Source: Trichoplusia ni
Lineage: Eukaryota > Arthropoda > Insecta > Lepidoptera > Noctuidae
Direction: 5' to 3'
Length of the DNA: 64,000 nt
Assembly (NCBI RefSeq): GCF_003590095.1
Contig: NC_039491.1
Span: 10,106,001 to 10,170,000 of the forward strand
The translations under genes were made by a program, and so were the position numbers. Shown one piece after another: positions 35,466 through 46,784 of the stretch; the stretch's first letter is position 1, and every line of letters starts with the position of its first letter. Under the pieces are notes generated by a model. That model searched no databases, was not told where the DNA came from, and saw nothing but the letters and a program-made list of their open reading frames with translations.

Positions 35466-35702
35466 GCTTTCTAATAGATAAAGTTGAAGAGTTTGTTTGT
35501 TTGTTTGAACGCGCTAATCTCAAGAACTACTTGTTCAAATTGAAAAATATTTTGTTTATTTTGTATTGAGAAGACCATTCATCGAGGAAGGTTTTAGGCT
35601 ATATACCATCACGCTGCTACTAATAGGAGCGAAGATACAATGGAAAATGTGGAAAAAAGAGGGCAGGTATAAATCATAACTTCTATCTTCTAACTAGCTA
35701 GT
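35466..35702 (-). repeat. CCCGCGACTTCGTCC-family repeat, truncated 5' end
   Basis: Complement of the 8959-9222 element: GTTTGAACGCGCTAATCTC, CATCGAGGAAGG, CATCACGCTGCTACTAATAGGAGCG and GGGCAGGTATAAATCATAAC are all present. The CCCGCGACTTCGTCCCCG head is missing; CTAACTAGCTAGTATA follows instead. Confidence 0.85.
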
Positions 35703-36954
35703 ATATTTAATATAGGTAGAGTAATTTATTTAATATCTGCTATCTTAATAAATACTCATGACTAATCCGTTGTTAAGTAAATAATTATGAATCTGGCTCA
35801 TGAAAGTTATTAGATATAATGATAATTATTTAGTACTACGTTTAACGTGTTTTAAGATTTTGCGACCATATGGAGTATTTTTTTATGATTCTTAATCTAT
35901 TTTATTTATACAATGCAATGTATCTGGAATCTGTGTTCGATAAAAGCAATGCAATATTCCAAAAAAAAACATATATTCCTATTAAAAACTCATTTTACTG
36001 AGTATTTTCTTATTCGACACATGAATGGCATGTGAAATTCACCGAACGAAAATCTGTTGTGAAATATAGCTGTGGAACATTAATAGTAGGTATATGTACA
36101 AATGCAAAATATTTTTAAATCAAAATGTTGATTTTTCACGTGTTCTTTACAACGCCGTAATAAAGGTGTATAAAAAAGTAAAAAAAAAAACACTAAGGGA
36201 AAACGACGAGTATGTATACTAAATATTATTATTGTAACATACATTTTTGGCTCACAACAAAAAATTAATAATAAAATAACTGAAATAGAAGACCTTGCAT
36301 GTAAAACAGATGACACTGTACATAATTTTGTTTTATTTATAGTCTCAATTAGCTTTCAGTCACGCCTATTCAGATGGTGGTAAAGGATAATTATTCAATA
36401 GAATATATATTATCTAAGAAGACTCACAAATAATTCAACTTTAATACAAAATAAACTAAATCGAAATCACTCAAACCTTTCCGGAGCTATCATGCCACAG
36501 ACAGACACATACAACTTATCACCCCGCTTTTCTTTTATTCCCATTTCATTTATTTTCTTGCACCAAACATTTATTCAAATATATAGCCAGCCCCTTAAAC
36601 ACCAGGGTAGCATAACCGTCCAGTCACATAATGTCAAGTGATCATCGCCGAACATGAACAGTAATAACTGCAGAGACATTGACGTATCAACCGCTGCACT
36701 CAAGGGACACGCTTGCCACAAACCCTCAGGTCCATACTGGAGATGGGATTGGAATAGCCTTTACTATGAGATCTTGAAGATGATAATGCCACTGTGGAAG
36801 CGAGATGGTTTAATAGTGTGTGAGTCGCGGTATCTCGCTCTCACGAGATGTAAAGACTGAATTTACGAATAGAACTCGCTTCAGGAGCCAAAGGCAATTG
36901 CTTGTCTCGTCATTTATCGTTGAAATTATTGAATGTGGTTTATAACTGCAAAAA
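35703..36954. other. Intergenic block
   Basis: No supported gene. Contains TTCCGGAGCTATCATGCCACAGACAG at 36478-36505, probably the end of a dispersed repeat, and the GCGAGA-type repeat at 36794-36845. The plus-strand frame at 36654-36860 overlaps the latter. Confidence 0.4.
36794..36845 (+). repeat. Short GCGAGATGG...TATCTCGCTCTCAC repeat
   Basis: GTGGAAGCGAGATGG, a GTGTGTGAGTCGCG middle, then GTATCTCGCTCTCACGAG. Fourth member of the motif group listed at 18460-18508. Confidence 0.4.
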
Positions 36955-37020
36955 TATTAGTATTGCCTACAAGTTTCATTAAAATCTGTCCAACCGTTTG
37001 AGCGTGGAGAGGTGACAAAC
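36955..37020 (+). repeat. Retroposon-tail fragment
   Basis: CAAGTTTCATTAAAATCTGTCCAACCGTTTGAGCGTGGAGAGGTGACAAACAAAC, in pieces, is the familiar 3' string of several arthropod dispersed repeats. Too short to assign to one family. Confidence 0.6.
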
Positions 37021-37767
37021 AAACACACTGACATGCTTGTGATATAGCCGAAATAATAAAATCCTGAAAGAAATCAAAGCAATGTATCTTTTGCACTGAA
37101 TATACTTGAGCTGAAAACAAATTAAACAAAACCTTGGTTATACAACATGTTTAGTGAATTCCAGTCATTCAGAGCCAGTCCTTGGAAATGAATGAATGAA
37201 TTGGATTTTTCTGGTTTCATTTTACCTAATTTACTGATTTTATGAAGCAAATGAAAAAGCGATACCAAGAATTTAACATTCTGTACCTTACACACGTTAC
37301 ATTATTCCTCAATAATTTCTACAACATTGCAAAAACATTCAGTTGGACAGAACTACAACAGCTACTAGCTAGACTCATGTCATATTCTCTCTCCCTAGAG
37401 GCCGCGACCGGCCGTTCAGCGTACTGTGCTGCATCGATGCAGTACGTAATTGGAGAGAAGAAATTATCGGGTACCATTTCAAAAGCGGCCGCTGGAGCTA
37501 CCGAAACAAAGCTATGTTGAAGTAGAAATGATTGTATGTACATAAAAAGTAATAATAAACTGCATAGAGTTTAGTACGATCAGACAAATAAAGCCAAATA
37601 AACATAATTCCATGTAAAATTATCATTGTAACTGGTCCGATGTTGTTGTACTTCAGAGATTCTTTTTTTTTCAATTATCAGGTAGCGATTACGTGCTTTT
37701 TAAACGGTTTTTTTTTTCAAGAATTTATAATTTCTTTTTGAAACTCCTTCGTTGCTTACTAAGATAC
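37021..37767. other. Intergenic with a GC-richer patch
   Basis: 37385-37505 is GC-richer and holds the perfect 14-bp palindrome CTGCATCGATGCAG (37429-37442) as well as GCGGCCGC. Overlapping frames on both strands (plus 37242-37520, minus 37319-37543) have no recognisable motif. It could be regulatory or a repeat core. Confidence 0.35.
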
Positions 37768-37960
37768 TCATATAATGAATGTAAAAGTATTTATGTCTCT
37801 GTGTTTATATGGGTACGCGTGCATATTTGTTACCTCTTCACGCCAAAACGGCTTTAGCTGTTCCAATAAAATACGAAGGGAACTGAAACCTTAGAACAAC
37901 ACATAGGCTGCTTTTATCCGACTTCGTCAAATAGTGATAATGCTTTTGTAGCTACAGCTA
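37768..37960 (+). repeat. Decayed copy of the 17.3-kb repeat family
   Basis: ATATAATGAATGTAAAAGTATTTATGTCTCTGTG, TTACCTCTTCACGCCAAAACGG and GGCTGCTTTTATCCGACTTCGTC parallel the CTGTCTGTTACG...TTTCACG...ACTGAACTG...TTTTTATCCCGG order at 17318-17505. Confidence 0.55.
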
Positions 37961-39371
37961 ACCGACATCCAACACCAACAGGCTACTAGAACATATTTTA
38001 CAAATTTTAGTTGAGGGTTTGATGAGAGGTTCAAACCCACTGTCAATGTAATCTTGATAAAATCTAACCTTTATTCCTAACCTAAAATGGAGGACGATAA
38101 CCACATTAAAACTGTCCAATCGATTAAGTATTAACGCTCGTCTGGACTAAGTAACCCGATCTTTTGCGTGGGGGTAATTAAGTTCCAGTAAATATTATAT
38201 CAGGTGAATGAACAATCCCCAAGCGTACAAGCAAAAGGACATCAAACGAAATAAAGGTTTTCAAAGCGTTAAGGATAAATAAATTTTGGTGTAATAAAAC
38301 AAATAGCCAGAGCAAAGTAATTTATTAATTATTTAGGGGCATCACTACGAGATGAGATGAGTGACATTTCTACATATGAGAGCTGTGGTCGAATTGTCTG
38401 TGAGAAGAATTGTCTGTTTTCTGTCGTTGTTAGTGATTTTGTATTTAATAGTGTGCAGTGTTGGCCCTTCACTTAAGCAAGTACCAATGCGACTTTCAAT
38501 GTTATATGCATGTATTGCTGAGAAACAGCTACGAAAAACCTTTTTGATAATGCATACTGGATTAAAGACATTAAAACCTGCAATGACCAATGGCAGTGAA
38601 TATGTGGATCTCTGCTTAAACTTTCCCTATGTTCCTTTTACATTAGTATTATAATTTAAGTTTAATGATTATTGTCATCGGCAATGAAATTCATTTATAA
38701 AAAATTGAATTCTCGGTCTTTGAAAAGAAAGCCTTAAATCTAGCGATATAAGACCCAAATCACTTCAAAGCATCTCACACTTCTGCCAAGAGATTACCAA
38801 ACTACCTTCATTCTAACATTCCAGACATATAAAAGCTTCAAACCAACTCATATGACGTAGACAGACTCGGTCATAAAACACATCCTTTGTGCTGCCGGGA
38901 CAAACTTTTTTTCATAATCATGGGCATGAAATAGTGTGGTGTGAGTTTATGTGAGTTTTATTCTCAACTCGACGCGGTTTATACGAAGTCGCGTCACTCA
39001 TGCGTGTGGATGTATGTACTGAGGAATATACGTAAATCATTCGAGTTTGGAGAGAAATGAGTTTTTATTTCTTTTTGTATGCGATAGATACTGTGTTAAT
39101 TCGATTGGGGATTGAAAATCCAGCAAATAAAAGATTTAGTGACGACATAATTAAAAGACGACTGTCAAAAATATGGAAAACAAAAACGTCAGACAAAATT
39201 TATTTTCTGTTATTTCAAAACTCTAGTTAAAAATGGAGAGGTACCCAATTAAAATAGAAACAGTTATTAAAAAAAAGTTGAATTAACAGATTTTTGTTTC
39301 CTTTTATAAACGTTATCAAGCAACAGAGTAAAAAAAATACTAATTTCGGTCAAATTACATTTTTAATACAT
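37961..39371. other. Intergenic block
   Basis: A 97-codon plus-strand frame (38361-38654, true ATG) overlaps an 81-codon minus-strand frame; neither is recognisable. GAATTGTCTGT is directly repeated near 38390 and 38406. No named repeat. Confidence 0.4.
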
Positions 39372-39449
39372 CCTCTCATCATCATCATCATCATCTCAGC
39401 CTATTTCCGTCCACTGCTGAACATAGGCCTCCCCCAAAGAGCGCCAACA
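39372..39449 (-). mobile_element. RTE-type LINE 3' tip with GAT tail
   Basis: The complement encodes WRSLGEAYVQQWTEIG and a stop (39396-39398), then a GATGATGATGA microsatellite tail. This is the same terminus as 41033-41161, truncated after about 16 codons. The motif is intact, so the insertion is relatively young. Confidence 0.9.
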
Positions 39450-39904
39450 TTCTCTATTCAAGAATAATCTTCATTCTCCAGAATGTAGAAATGTAGAATT
39501 CCACTTCCTTTAACTAAATGCAATATCAGTATCAAGCAACATAGTAAGGTCGGGATAACCCCATAACCCAGCATTAAGAAGCTACGCACGTCACGAAAAA
39601 GGTTACGGACCTCGTTCGTAGCTTCGTAGTTTATTGCGTAGCTACATTATTTAGCATCTGCTCTCTAAATAGCTACGATGCAACATTTTACTAGTAGTTG
39701 GCCTTTATTGTAGGTTGTAAAATTACTAGTACTATTTTTTATATAAATAGAGGAAAAGTCAGTGTCATAAGTTGTTGTTATTTTGTATCCGAGTGGAGCT
39801 CAAACCAGTGCCCAATCCAAGAATAATCGCCATCCCAAAGGTGATAGTTAGTTTCTCGTATGTGATGTTTTTTCAAGAAAAGGATCAGAGATTTTGGGTT
39901 CGGT
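39450..39904. other. Intergenic with loose GTAGC/GCTAC words
   Basis: 39576-39690 carries several GTAGCT/GCTACG words in both orientations, reminiscent of the octamer array at 19.78 kb but without regular spacing. The plus-strand frame at 39772-39969 runs into the next repeat and is not a gene. Confidence 0.4.
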
Positions 39905-40065
39905 GTACGAACGGTAAAAATGGAACCCTATCATTAGGGCTCCGGCTCCGTCCGTTTGTTACCATTTAGTATTTCATGAACCATGATTACTAGACGGATG
40001 AAATTTTCACACAAATGATGCATTCATGTAGCCGCTAAATAGTACTATTTCGTACGTGACATTGT
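39905..40065 (-). repeat. GGTTCCGT-family repeat
   Basis: CGGTAAAAATGGAACCCTATCATTAGGGCTCC, GTCCGTTTGTTACC, TTTCATGAACCATGATTACTAGACGG, GAAATTTTCACACAAATGATGCATT reproduce the family on the complement. One of the more complete copies. Confidence 0.8.
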
Positions 40066-41007
40066 GGGGTGATCAGTTTTTTAAATTATCGATTATGTAT
40101 TTTTCCCATTTTATCATTTCTGAATTGAAACTATACAGCAAAACTTATAAAAAAAATAATTAAATGGCATGCAGCATATGCCGTGAACGAAATTTGAAAA
40201 TGAAATTGTTCGTCGACAAAACTACAATAATATACAATGAAGTACATAAATACTTTTTCAAGTAACTCTGTACTACTTGAACGCGTCTAATAAATCAATA
40301 CTTAATCAAAACTTTCCGTCCACCGTTTGCATTGTCAACACGAGTAATAATGGCTTTTCTTGGGCCTAATAAATCTTGATAAAAATATGCATTGGCAAGT
40401 CGCGGAGTAAACATTTATTCATGGCTGTTTAACTTTTTTGTTGTAGATCCGTTTATGGAGACAGCATCAATCTCTGTCAGGTTGAAGTTTGTTGGTGCGT
40501 GTTTACGAGGAACGTTACGGTGTGTGCTATAGTTGGTTAATTTGTTATGCGTTATTTTTTGTGGATTTCGCTGTGTCTTACAAATACATGTCAGTTAAGT
40601 TTAAAAATATGGTAAGTATAGAAGTTTTAAGGGAATTATTAAGGGAACTTTCGAAGCGTGTTAATCAATCGGCTTATATTCTTCCAGTCCAGCAACCAGC
40701 CACGCAAAGCGTATTTTCGGTTGTGTTGCGTGTTAATATAGTTGGGCGCTATAGACAATTTAATAGGTTAGTAATAGCTACAAATATGCCTCAAGTCGTT
40801 GCTCAATGATGACATAACATTTTAGTGACAACATTAAAAATTACTCAAGCGCATTTATCGAGACCGTCTGATTAGTTATGAAACCTAAGGAACACCTTAA
40901 CCATCAGTCACATAAGTATAAGAGTCGCGAGTTGAATGTCGAGTAACCCAACGAAATTAATTTAGCGATCCGAATCCGCTTTACAACAGTTTTCAAAACA
41001 AAGCGTA
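40066..41007. other. Intergenic, no gene seen
   Basis: The 106-codon frame at 40489-40809 opens with TTG rather than ATG and has no family motif. Confidence 0.4.
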
Positions 41008-41162
41008 ACCATTCATCATCATCATCATCATCTCAGCCTATCGCCGTCCACTGCTGAACGTAGGCCTCCCCCAAAGAGCGCCAACCATCCCGGTCCTGGG
41101 CAGCCCGCATCCATCCGCTGCCAGCCACCTTCTTCAAATCATCGGTCCATCGTGCCGCAGGG
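41008..41162 (-). mobile_element. RTE-type LINE C-terminus, best copy
   Basis: The complement encodes an uninterrupted 42-residue tail: RWTDDLKKVAGSGWMRAAQD, then RDGWRSLGEAYVQQWTAIG and a stop at 41033-41035, followed by a (GAT)n tail at about 41011-41032. In lepidopteran RTE-like elements this is the extreme C-terminus of the endonuclease/reverse transcriptase, past the catalytic domains. Everything upstream is missing, as expected for a 5'-truncated insertion. The lack of frame damage suggests youth. Confidence 0.95.
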
Positions 41163-41897
41163 CGATTTCATTTCAATTGTGTAAAGCTTATCTCTAAATA
41201 CAGAAATCACTTTTTGTGATGTGATGTTTGTCAGTTCAAGCTATAATACAGGGACAGATAATCCTTGTATAATATGCTTTAGTTAGTTCTTAGTAATTTA
41301 TCCATAAAATAAAGACGGGTTTCAATACGGTAAAAGACAGCATATTTGCAAAAACCATGACTTACCTCTCTCCCTTTCGTAAAATCTAAGGAATCTTACA
41401 CTTTCGAGTATCCCACATCATCATATCGAATCGTATCAGTTTTATTTTAAAGATTACGGAAAACCCCTGATCCTAACTTCTTTTATCTAATTTGTGTATT
41501 ACTGGCCGACAGTACAATAATCTTATGTTTTCATATCTTCGTTAACAGGCAACCTTTTTGGTGACCCCTTTTTAAATATATTCATTTATAATTGCTCTAG
41601 AATCGCGTGTATGTACGTTACAGATAAGCTTAACCTGTTCCATCTAATTTGTGGCCGTTAACAACTTGTTTACCTTTATTTGTTTGTTTTGTTCAATTTT
41701 GCAATTGTTTGTACTAATTCCCGTAATTCCTGCTTTGTGGTGGTAGTGGACATTCCTCTCATCAACCTCATAATACATAATTGTTACACGAAAGGTTGTT
41801 TTTCTATTACTGGGCGCAAAGGCCTCCCAAAACCCTTTCACTATTTCTTTTTTTTATTACATTTTTCTTTGAAGAATTTTTATATAATTTAAAATTA
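41163..41897. other. Intergenic, no gene seen
   Basis: No coding signal; overlapping 65-70 codon frames on both strands at 41644-41892 are unrecognised. Confidence 0.4.
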
Positions 41898-42005
41898 TAA
41901 CTGTCTGGCTATTACATTTCATGAGATACAGTTTCTTGACTGGCGGACTGACAGACATCAGAGCCTTTGTAATAAGGTTCCGTTTTAACGTTTGGGTACA
42001 AAACA
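41898..42005 (+). repeat. GGTTCCGT-family fragment
   Basis: AACTGTCTGGCTATTACATTTCATGAGATACAG, GACTGACAGACATCAGAGCC and AATAAGGTTCCGTTTTAACG...TTTGGGTAC keep the family's order with moderate divergence. Confidence 0.75.
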
Positions 42006-43195
42006 TGAAACTAAAACTTATAATACAGGACCCAAAATGATTATATTCATCAGAACGAAAAATTAAGAACGATAACGATTTAAGATTTTAATCTTTAGAG
42101 CTAATTTTAATTATCGTCAGAGGTATCTATTCCTAAGTCCCTCATTCAATTACAGTACAATTAATTATTAGCTATTACTGAGTGACCGAGGAACGCGTGA
42201 AATTATACCGCTTCCAATTAGCATAGCTGCCTTCATTAGCCGCCGGAGACTAGGTAATTGAGAGCCTTGTAATATGTATATCACTAACTATACACCCTGT
42301 ATAGACGAGCTGTGTAAAACATGACATTTTCTTGAACGTTCAATTTTTTTTTGGAAAGTATTGATGTTACATTGATAAAAATGTTTTGTTTTCAATTCTA
42401 ATCAATAGCTGTCCTCCGACTTTTGACGCATAATAAACATGTGGAATCTTGAATAGTAAAAAAAAGGGTAGCCTATTGTATTTTTGTTCCGTTTCTAGTG
42501 AATGAAAATCCAATCCATTTCAAATCGGATTTGTTATTATAACCTAACGTTTCTTAAGCGAATTGAGTACCTTCTATTTATGAAGTCGGTTGACATGTGT
42601 ACCGAACTATCAAAACAAATTTTTACATCTCTAATGCTTCTGCAAATCATACTTGAAATAATTTATTTTTCTAAAACTGTGCAACCACCTTATCATTTCA
42701 TGCAATAACTAAGAAGATTCTATCTTCAAGACAACAGACTACAATACCCAGCCAGACTAAGTACGGACATAACAAACGCAATACATTATGCAATATATCA
42801 AGTGAAGCCTCAAGACAAATGGTCACCGTGTGTCATATTAAGCTGGTCATATTAACCCAATGATATGTCACCTCGTTTCACAAACATTTCGGTACTGAAT
42901 ATGAATAGTTTATTGTTCAATTTATTCTAACGTTTGTATTAAGTAGATTTTGTGTCCGGTTTGAAATGTGAAAATGAAAAACTGAATTTCGGAATTAGTA
43001 AGGCTGTTTGAAGTGACATGTCACATAATCGTTATTTAGGAACTTTCGTGAGGCAGATTTATAATGATTTATTTTAATAAATAATTTTTGACTCACGACG
43101 TCATAGTCCGAAACTAGTATGGCAACCCTGATATACATGCGAGAGTTAACGCAACTTTGCTTGGTATTTTTTTTAATTCATTTTTTTTAATGAAA
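42006..43195. other. Intergenic block
   Basis: No gene supported. ATGAAGTCGGTTGACATG at 42580-42597 may be the terminal motif of the AAGTCGGTT repeat family without its body. Confidence 0.4.
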
Positions 43196-43252
43196 CACTA
43201 TTGCGTTATCTGTCCATCTGCCACCAGGCTGTATCGCATGAACCATAGCGAT
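43196..43252 (-). repeat. GGTTCCGT-family fragment
   Basis: CTGTCCATCTGCCACCAGGCTGTATCGCATGAACCATAGCGATG is the complement of the family's central CATGAGATACAGCCTGGTGAC block. About 55 bp survive. Confidence 0.65.
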
Positions 43253-45315
43253 GCAGTTTTTTTCAGACAATTTCTTCATTTGCTGTGAAAAGAATAGATC
43301 GAGGAAGATATCAATATTTCTACATAGGGAACACGGCTGCAGGTCTATCAACATAAACAAAATAAATTGTGGTAAGTATATCACCTCCAAAAGTAACCTT
43401 TTTCCTGAAACACATACACACGGATCATTGATCAAACTAATAGCAAATATACGTCACAACAATCGCTTCATATATTCCTATTTGTCATAAAAACAAACGT
43501 TTAGAGAGACAGTAATATAACTCGTCAGACAACAAGGTCAGTACTGTAGCACGCAAGTTTGGGGCATGATATGTTGCAACTATAAGCAAAATTAAAGATA
43601 CGAATGATCAAATTATTTGTCATGTTTTAAATACCAATATTGCCTTAAAATCAACCGTACCCGAGTCTTCAAATCCTTTATTTTTTGCGTAAAGAGTTCA
43701 TATTAACAGCTATTTACTTCTCCATTTCAAATTTTACAAGCAATTGTCCCATTTCAACACAAATCTCACCCTTGATTTTTCATCTGGCGCGATAACACGA
43801 GAATAAGCCTAATCTAAAGCAAAACCAATCTGAAACCAACTCAATTCCGATGCCATTAAAATCTAATTTCAATCAAATCTCGTCGAAAAAACCGCGGAAT
43901 GATCACACAGCTATTTACCGATTTCACGGTCGGCGGAGTCGCGTCAACACGAGAGCGCGGCAAATATTTGCTTGCTTCCATCCCCCCTTTTAATTGGCAA
44001 ACGCCCGTATTTTGCTGCATGGATTTTGGGGTTTTTTATGCACATTTGGGATTTAGCAAATGGAACTAGGTATATTACTGTATGCGTCCTTTATTTTTAG
44101 TATTATACAGAGGTTGTTTTCGTACGTTTGTTTTAAAACCTGGAGTCGGACTTTTTGAACCGTCCGTAATATTCTGACGTGGTTTTGGAACATTATCAGG
44201 TGTGCTGGTATCCCGAAGATCTTTTCCATTGCCTTTTTAGCAAGTGATAATTAAAATTATATTATTTATTTTCCAAAGGAATGTATTAAATTAAGTAAAA
44301 ATTTAATTAACAATGACTTTCAATCGTTTTGAGTAAACAGACGCCCAAAATCGTGTAGTATCAAGTGTCATCTGGCCGCAAATGATTGAATTGAGGCACG
44401 TTAACAGCACACCACTTGTCAGTAACCGCAAAACGTTTTATACACAACATGAACACGATATACTGCGGTCAATGCGTACTTTATTACAGTGAGATAAGGT
44501 TGAAAATCGCTTGACTGTTTGAATTTAAGTTTGTAGCAGTTTGACCATAATCATGTTAGTAACAATATTCAATTAGGGACGCAACAGTCTGGTGGAAATT
44601 GTAAAGGTTGGATATACATGGCAGGAAAGGCAGAAGTGGGTTCTGTACTTCTGTTGGTCTCTCGTTTGGATTTCGGGACAAAAACATAAAATTTTTTGCT
44701 TTACTCCTCGGAAAAAAATATAGTTAGGGAGTTCAATTTTGTTAGTACCTATAGGTACTTACAAAATTGCATACCATCACTGCATCGAAAACAATTATAT
44801 TATTGGGTCAATCTCACTTTTCATATCATTACCATTAAGGCTTTACCGAAACTTCTTAAAGTAAAATTATATCGGTTGTGAAAGCGTGATTCCCTTACAG
44901 ACCTGCCATAACGTTACTTAAAGACGTGAGTAAGCAACAAGGTCTTCTAAATCTATAACCCTAAAATATAATCCTTAAGACGCATAACGGATTATTCGGA
45001 TTTAAAGATATTACAAAGTAATCTCAACCTACATGCGTGCGTATTAAGTGCAGAATCCTCTAGCACTTCGTTTGCTTCTATAGTTTGCCGGGCGTCTAGG
45101 ACGAAATACAACCAGCTTAAGTTGATCCCTCAATGCTTATACAATTACACTTTAATGTTCGTAACCACGGATAGTTTGGCCGTGGTGTAGGGTTCTAGTT
45201 ACGGTGGTGGTTACTGCAATGTTCGTGGGCATGTATTTTGTCGCGATACAATAGGTAACCGCAGACTATTTCGACAAAACAGACAACGTTTTGTCCGTTT
45301 AGACAGGTTTGTTGA
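43253..45315. other. Intergenic block with a possible regulatory patch
   Basis: No gene supported. 43870-44060 is locally GC-richer, free of recognisable repeats and carries CAAATATTTGCTTG, TTTTAATTGG and TTTTTTATG, reminiscent of forkhead and homeodomain-type sites. This could be a conserved element, but only comparison with another species could show it. A palindrome AGTACCTATAGGTACT lies at about 44744-44759. Confidence 0.35.
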
Positions 45316-45820
45316 TATTCAAGTAATTGCGTTAAATGTTTGGGCGGAATATTGTTCATGAATATTATTATTCCTAGAAATATTATTCCTAGAATCATTA
45401 AAGATGTGAATGGTTTAGATAGATTTAAACGTTCACTTAGCAATTTTCTAATACAAAAAGCCTACTATTCTATTACCGAATTCTTAGATGAAAAATTTTA
45501 AGAAAATAATGACAAAATGAGTGCAAATTCTGATTTGTTTATTACATTGATCTTAAATATGTTTAATTATTAAATATGCTTAAATATTAAAAAAAAAATG
45601 TCTGTATTTGTTTACATTATCTTTATAATTATTTTGTTAAATGTGCCTAATTTTAGTTAAGTGTTTATGTCTGAATTCATGGTTGTAATAGTTTTAAGCA
45701 AATATTTGTATGCCAAGTAAGGCGAAACATAGTGAGACTTTTTTTTTATTTTATTAAGATCTTTTATATGTGTTACCTATGTTTAAACAAATAAATTTAT
45801 TCTATTCTATTCTATTCTAT
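45316..45820 (+). mobile_element. 3' end of a Jockey/CR1-like LINE
   Basis: An open frame ending at the TAA of 45499-45501 encodes IIKDVNGLDRFKRSLSNFL followed by IQKAYYSITEFLDEKF, which I recognise as the C-terminal tail of a non-LTR reverse transcriptase of the LP..IK/..FK..LK..L...AYY(T/S)..EFL type. A roughly 300-bp 3' UTR follows, containing TATGCCAAGTAAGGCGAAAC and AGATCTTTTATATGTG, and ends in TTCTA pentamers (45798-45820). The frame holds a direct duplication of ATATTATTCCTAGAA near its start. The catalytic core is absent, so this is a 5'-truncated insertion. The exact clade is uncertain. Confidence 0.85.
45798..45820. repeat. Pentanucleotide TTCTA microsatellite
   Basis: About four and a half units of TTCTA. 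Its position directly after the LINE 3' UTR shows it is the element's tail, not an independent microsatellite. Confidence 0.9.
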
Positions 45821-45826
45821 GATTGA

Positions 45827-46090
45827 AACCGGTCAAGTGCGTATGGAAGTCCGGACATTGAGGGTTCCGTACAAATAGGTTAAAAATCAAATTGATCGGG
45901 TAACAAATGAACCCACAAATGTATTTGTCAGTGAACGAATTTATAATGTTAGTAATGTGTGAAACTTTCAACAGGTTAGCAATCACGGTTCCTGAGATGC
46001 TGTCTAATAACGGGCCAACAGATGAACAGACATCGTTGCTTCAAAAAACGGGTTCCGTTTTCCCCTTTGAGTAATGAACCCTGAAGGAAA
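45827..46090 (+). repeat. GGTTCCGT-family repeat, long copy
   Basis: It starts AACCGGTCAAGTGCGTATGG, then GGGTTCCGTACAAATAGG; the middle is diverged; it ends AGCAATCACGGTTCCTGAG, GGGTTCCGTTTTCCCCTTTG and GAACCCTGAA. Both ends of the family are visible. It abuts the LINE tail, so one probably landed next to the other. Confidence 0.75.
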
Positions 46091-46642
46091 ATAAAACCGA
46101 AGCATTCAGTGAAACGCGGCTTATCATCTTAAAACTGCAGCATTTTAATTTTAAAGCACCATAACGAACTGACATCATCTTAATACCGCGGGAGTACTGG
46201 CAGAACGATTACACGGCTCGCTAAAAACCTTTCCGAAACATTAATCCCGCCAACGGCTAGAATTTGGATGAAATGGAATTCTGAATGCCGGTCTTAAGCA
46301 TAACGATGTAAATTAAAGCCTTTTGTGACTTTTCTTTTGAATTAGCGCGTCTTTTATTTTGGAATGGAATTAAGGTACATGTTTAAAGAATTGTTTTTGA
46401 TTTCAATTTGTTTTGTCTTTTTTTTCTTTTGTAGGTTTCTTGTAACGCTTGACGGGGGAAAGCGTCTTTGCTATACGCAGTTATGGTTCTTAATTTTTCG
46501 CTTAAAATCAGTCACGCCAGTCAATAAATGACGCAATTCTGAAAAAATTGTCAATTTGTGAGTTATATAATATACTTGCTGGTTTTCCTGATATGAGAAC
46601 ACATTAGGACTTCGTTATTTTAAATAACAATATTCTATAAAT
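46091..46642. other. Intergenic, possibly regulatory in part
   Basis: 46150-46320 is less AT-rich with no repeat signature (CCGCGGGAGTACTGG, ATTAATCCCGCC). No coding frame. Confidence 0.3.
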
Positions 46643-46740
46643 TCACACAACTTCATCTATTCTTAAACTAAGCAAAGCTTGTTCTTTGAGTACAACACGA
46701 CTTATAAAACACATATCATAAGCATCTATCATATATTTAA
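46643..46740 (-). mobile_element. SINE 3' module
   Basis: The complement contains TACTCAAAGAACAAGCTTTG, CTTAGTTTAAGAATAGATG and AAGTTGTGTG, the same 3' module as the SINEs at 62972-63190 and 35135-35312. The tRNA-related head is not recognisable here. Confidence 0.6.
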
Positions 46741-46784
46741 AGAATCTTAAAACGACTCCCGCCGTAAGAATCTTTAGGGCGAGA

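Noticed and set aside
38361..38654. 97-codon frame with a hydrophobic segment as a membrane peptide
   Set aside because: It overlaps an equally open minus-strand frame and has no recognisable family; hydrophobicity follows from T-rich codons.
41011..41032. Stand-alone ATC microsatellite
   Set aside because: It is the GAT tail of the adjacent RTE-type LINE copy, as at 39376-39395.
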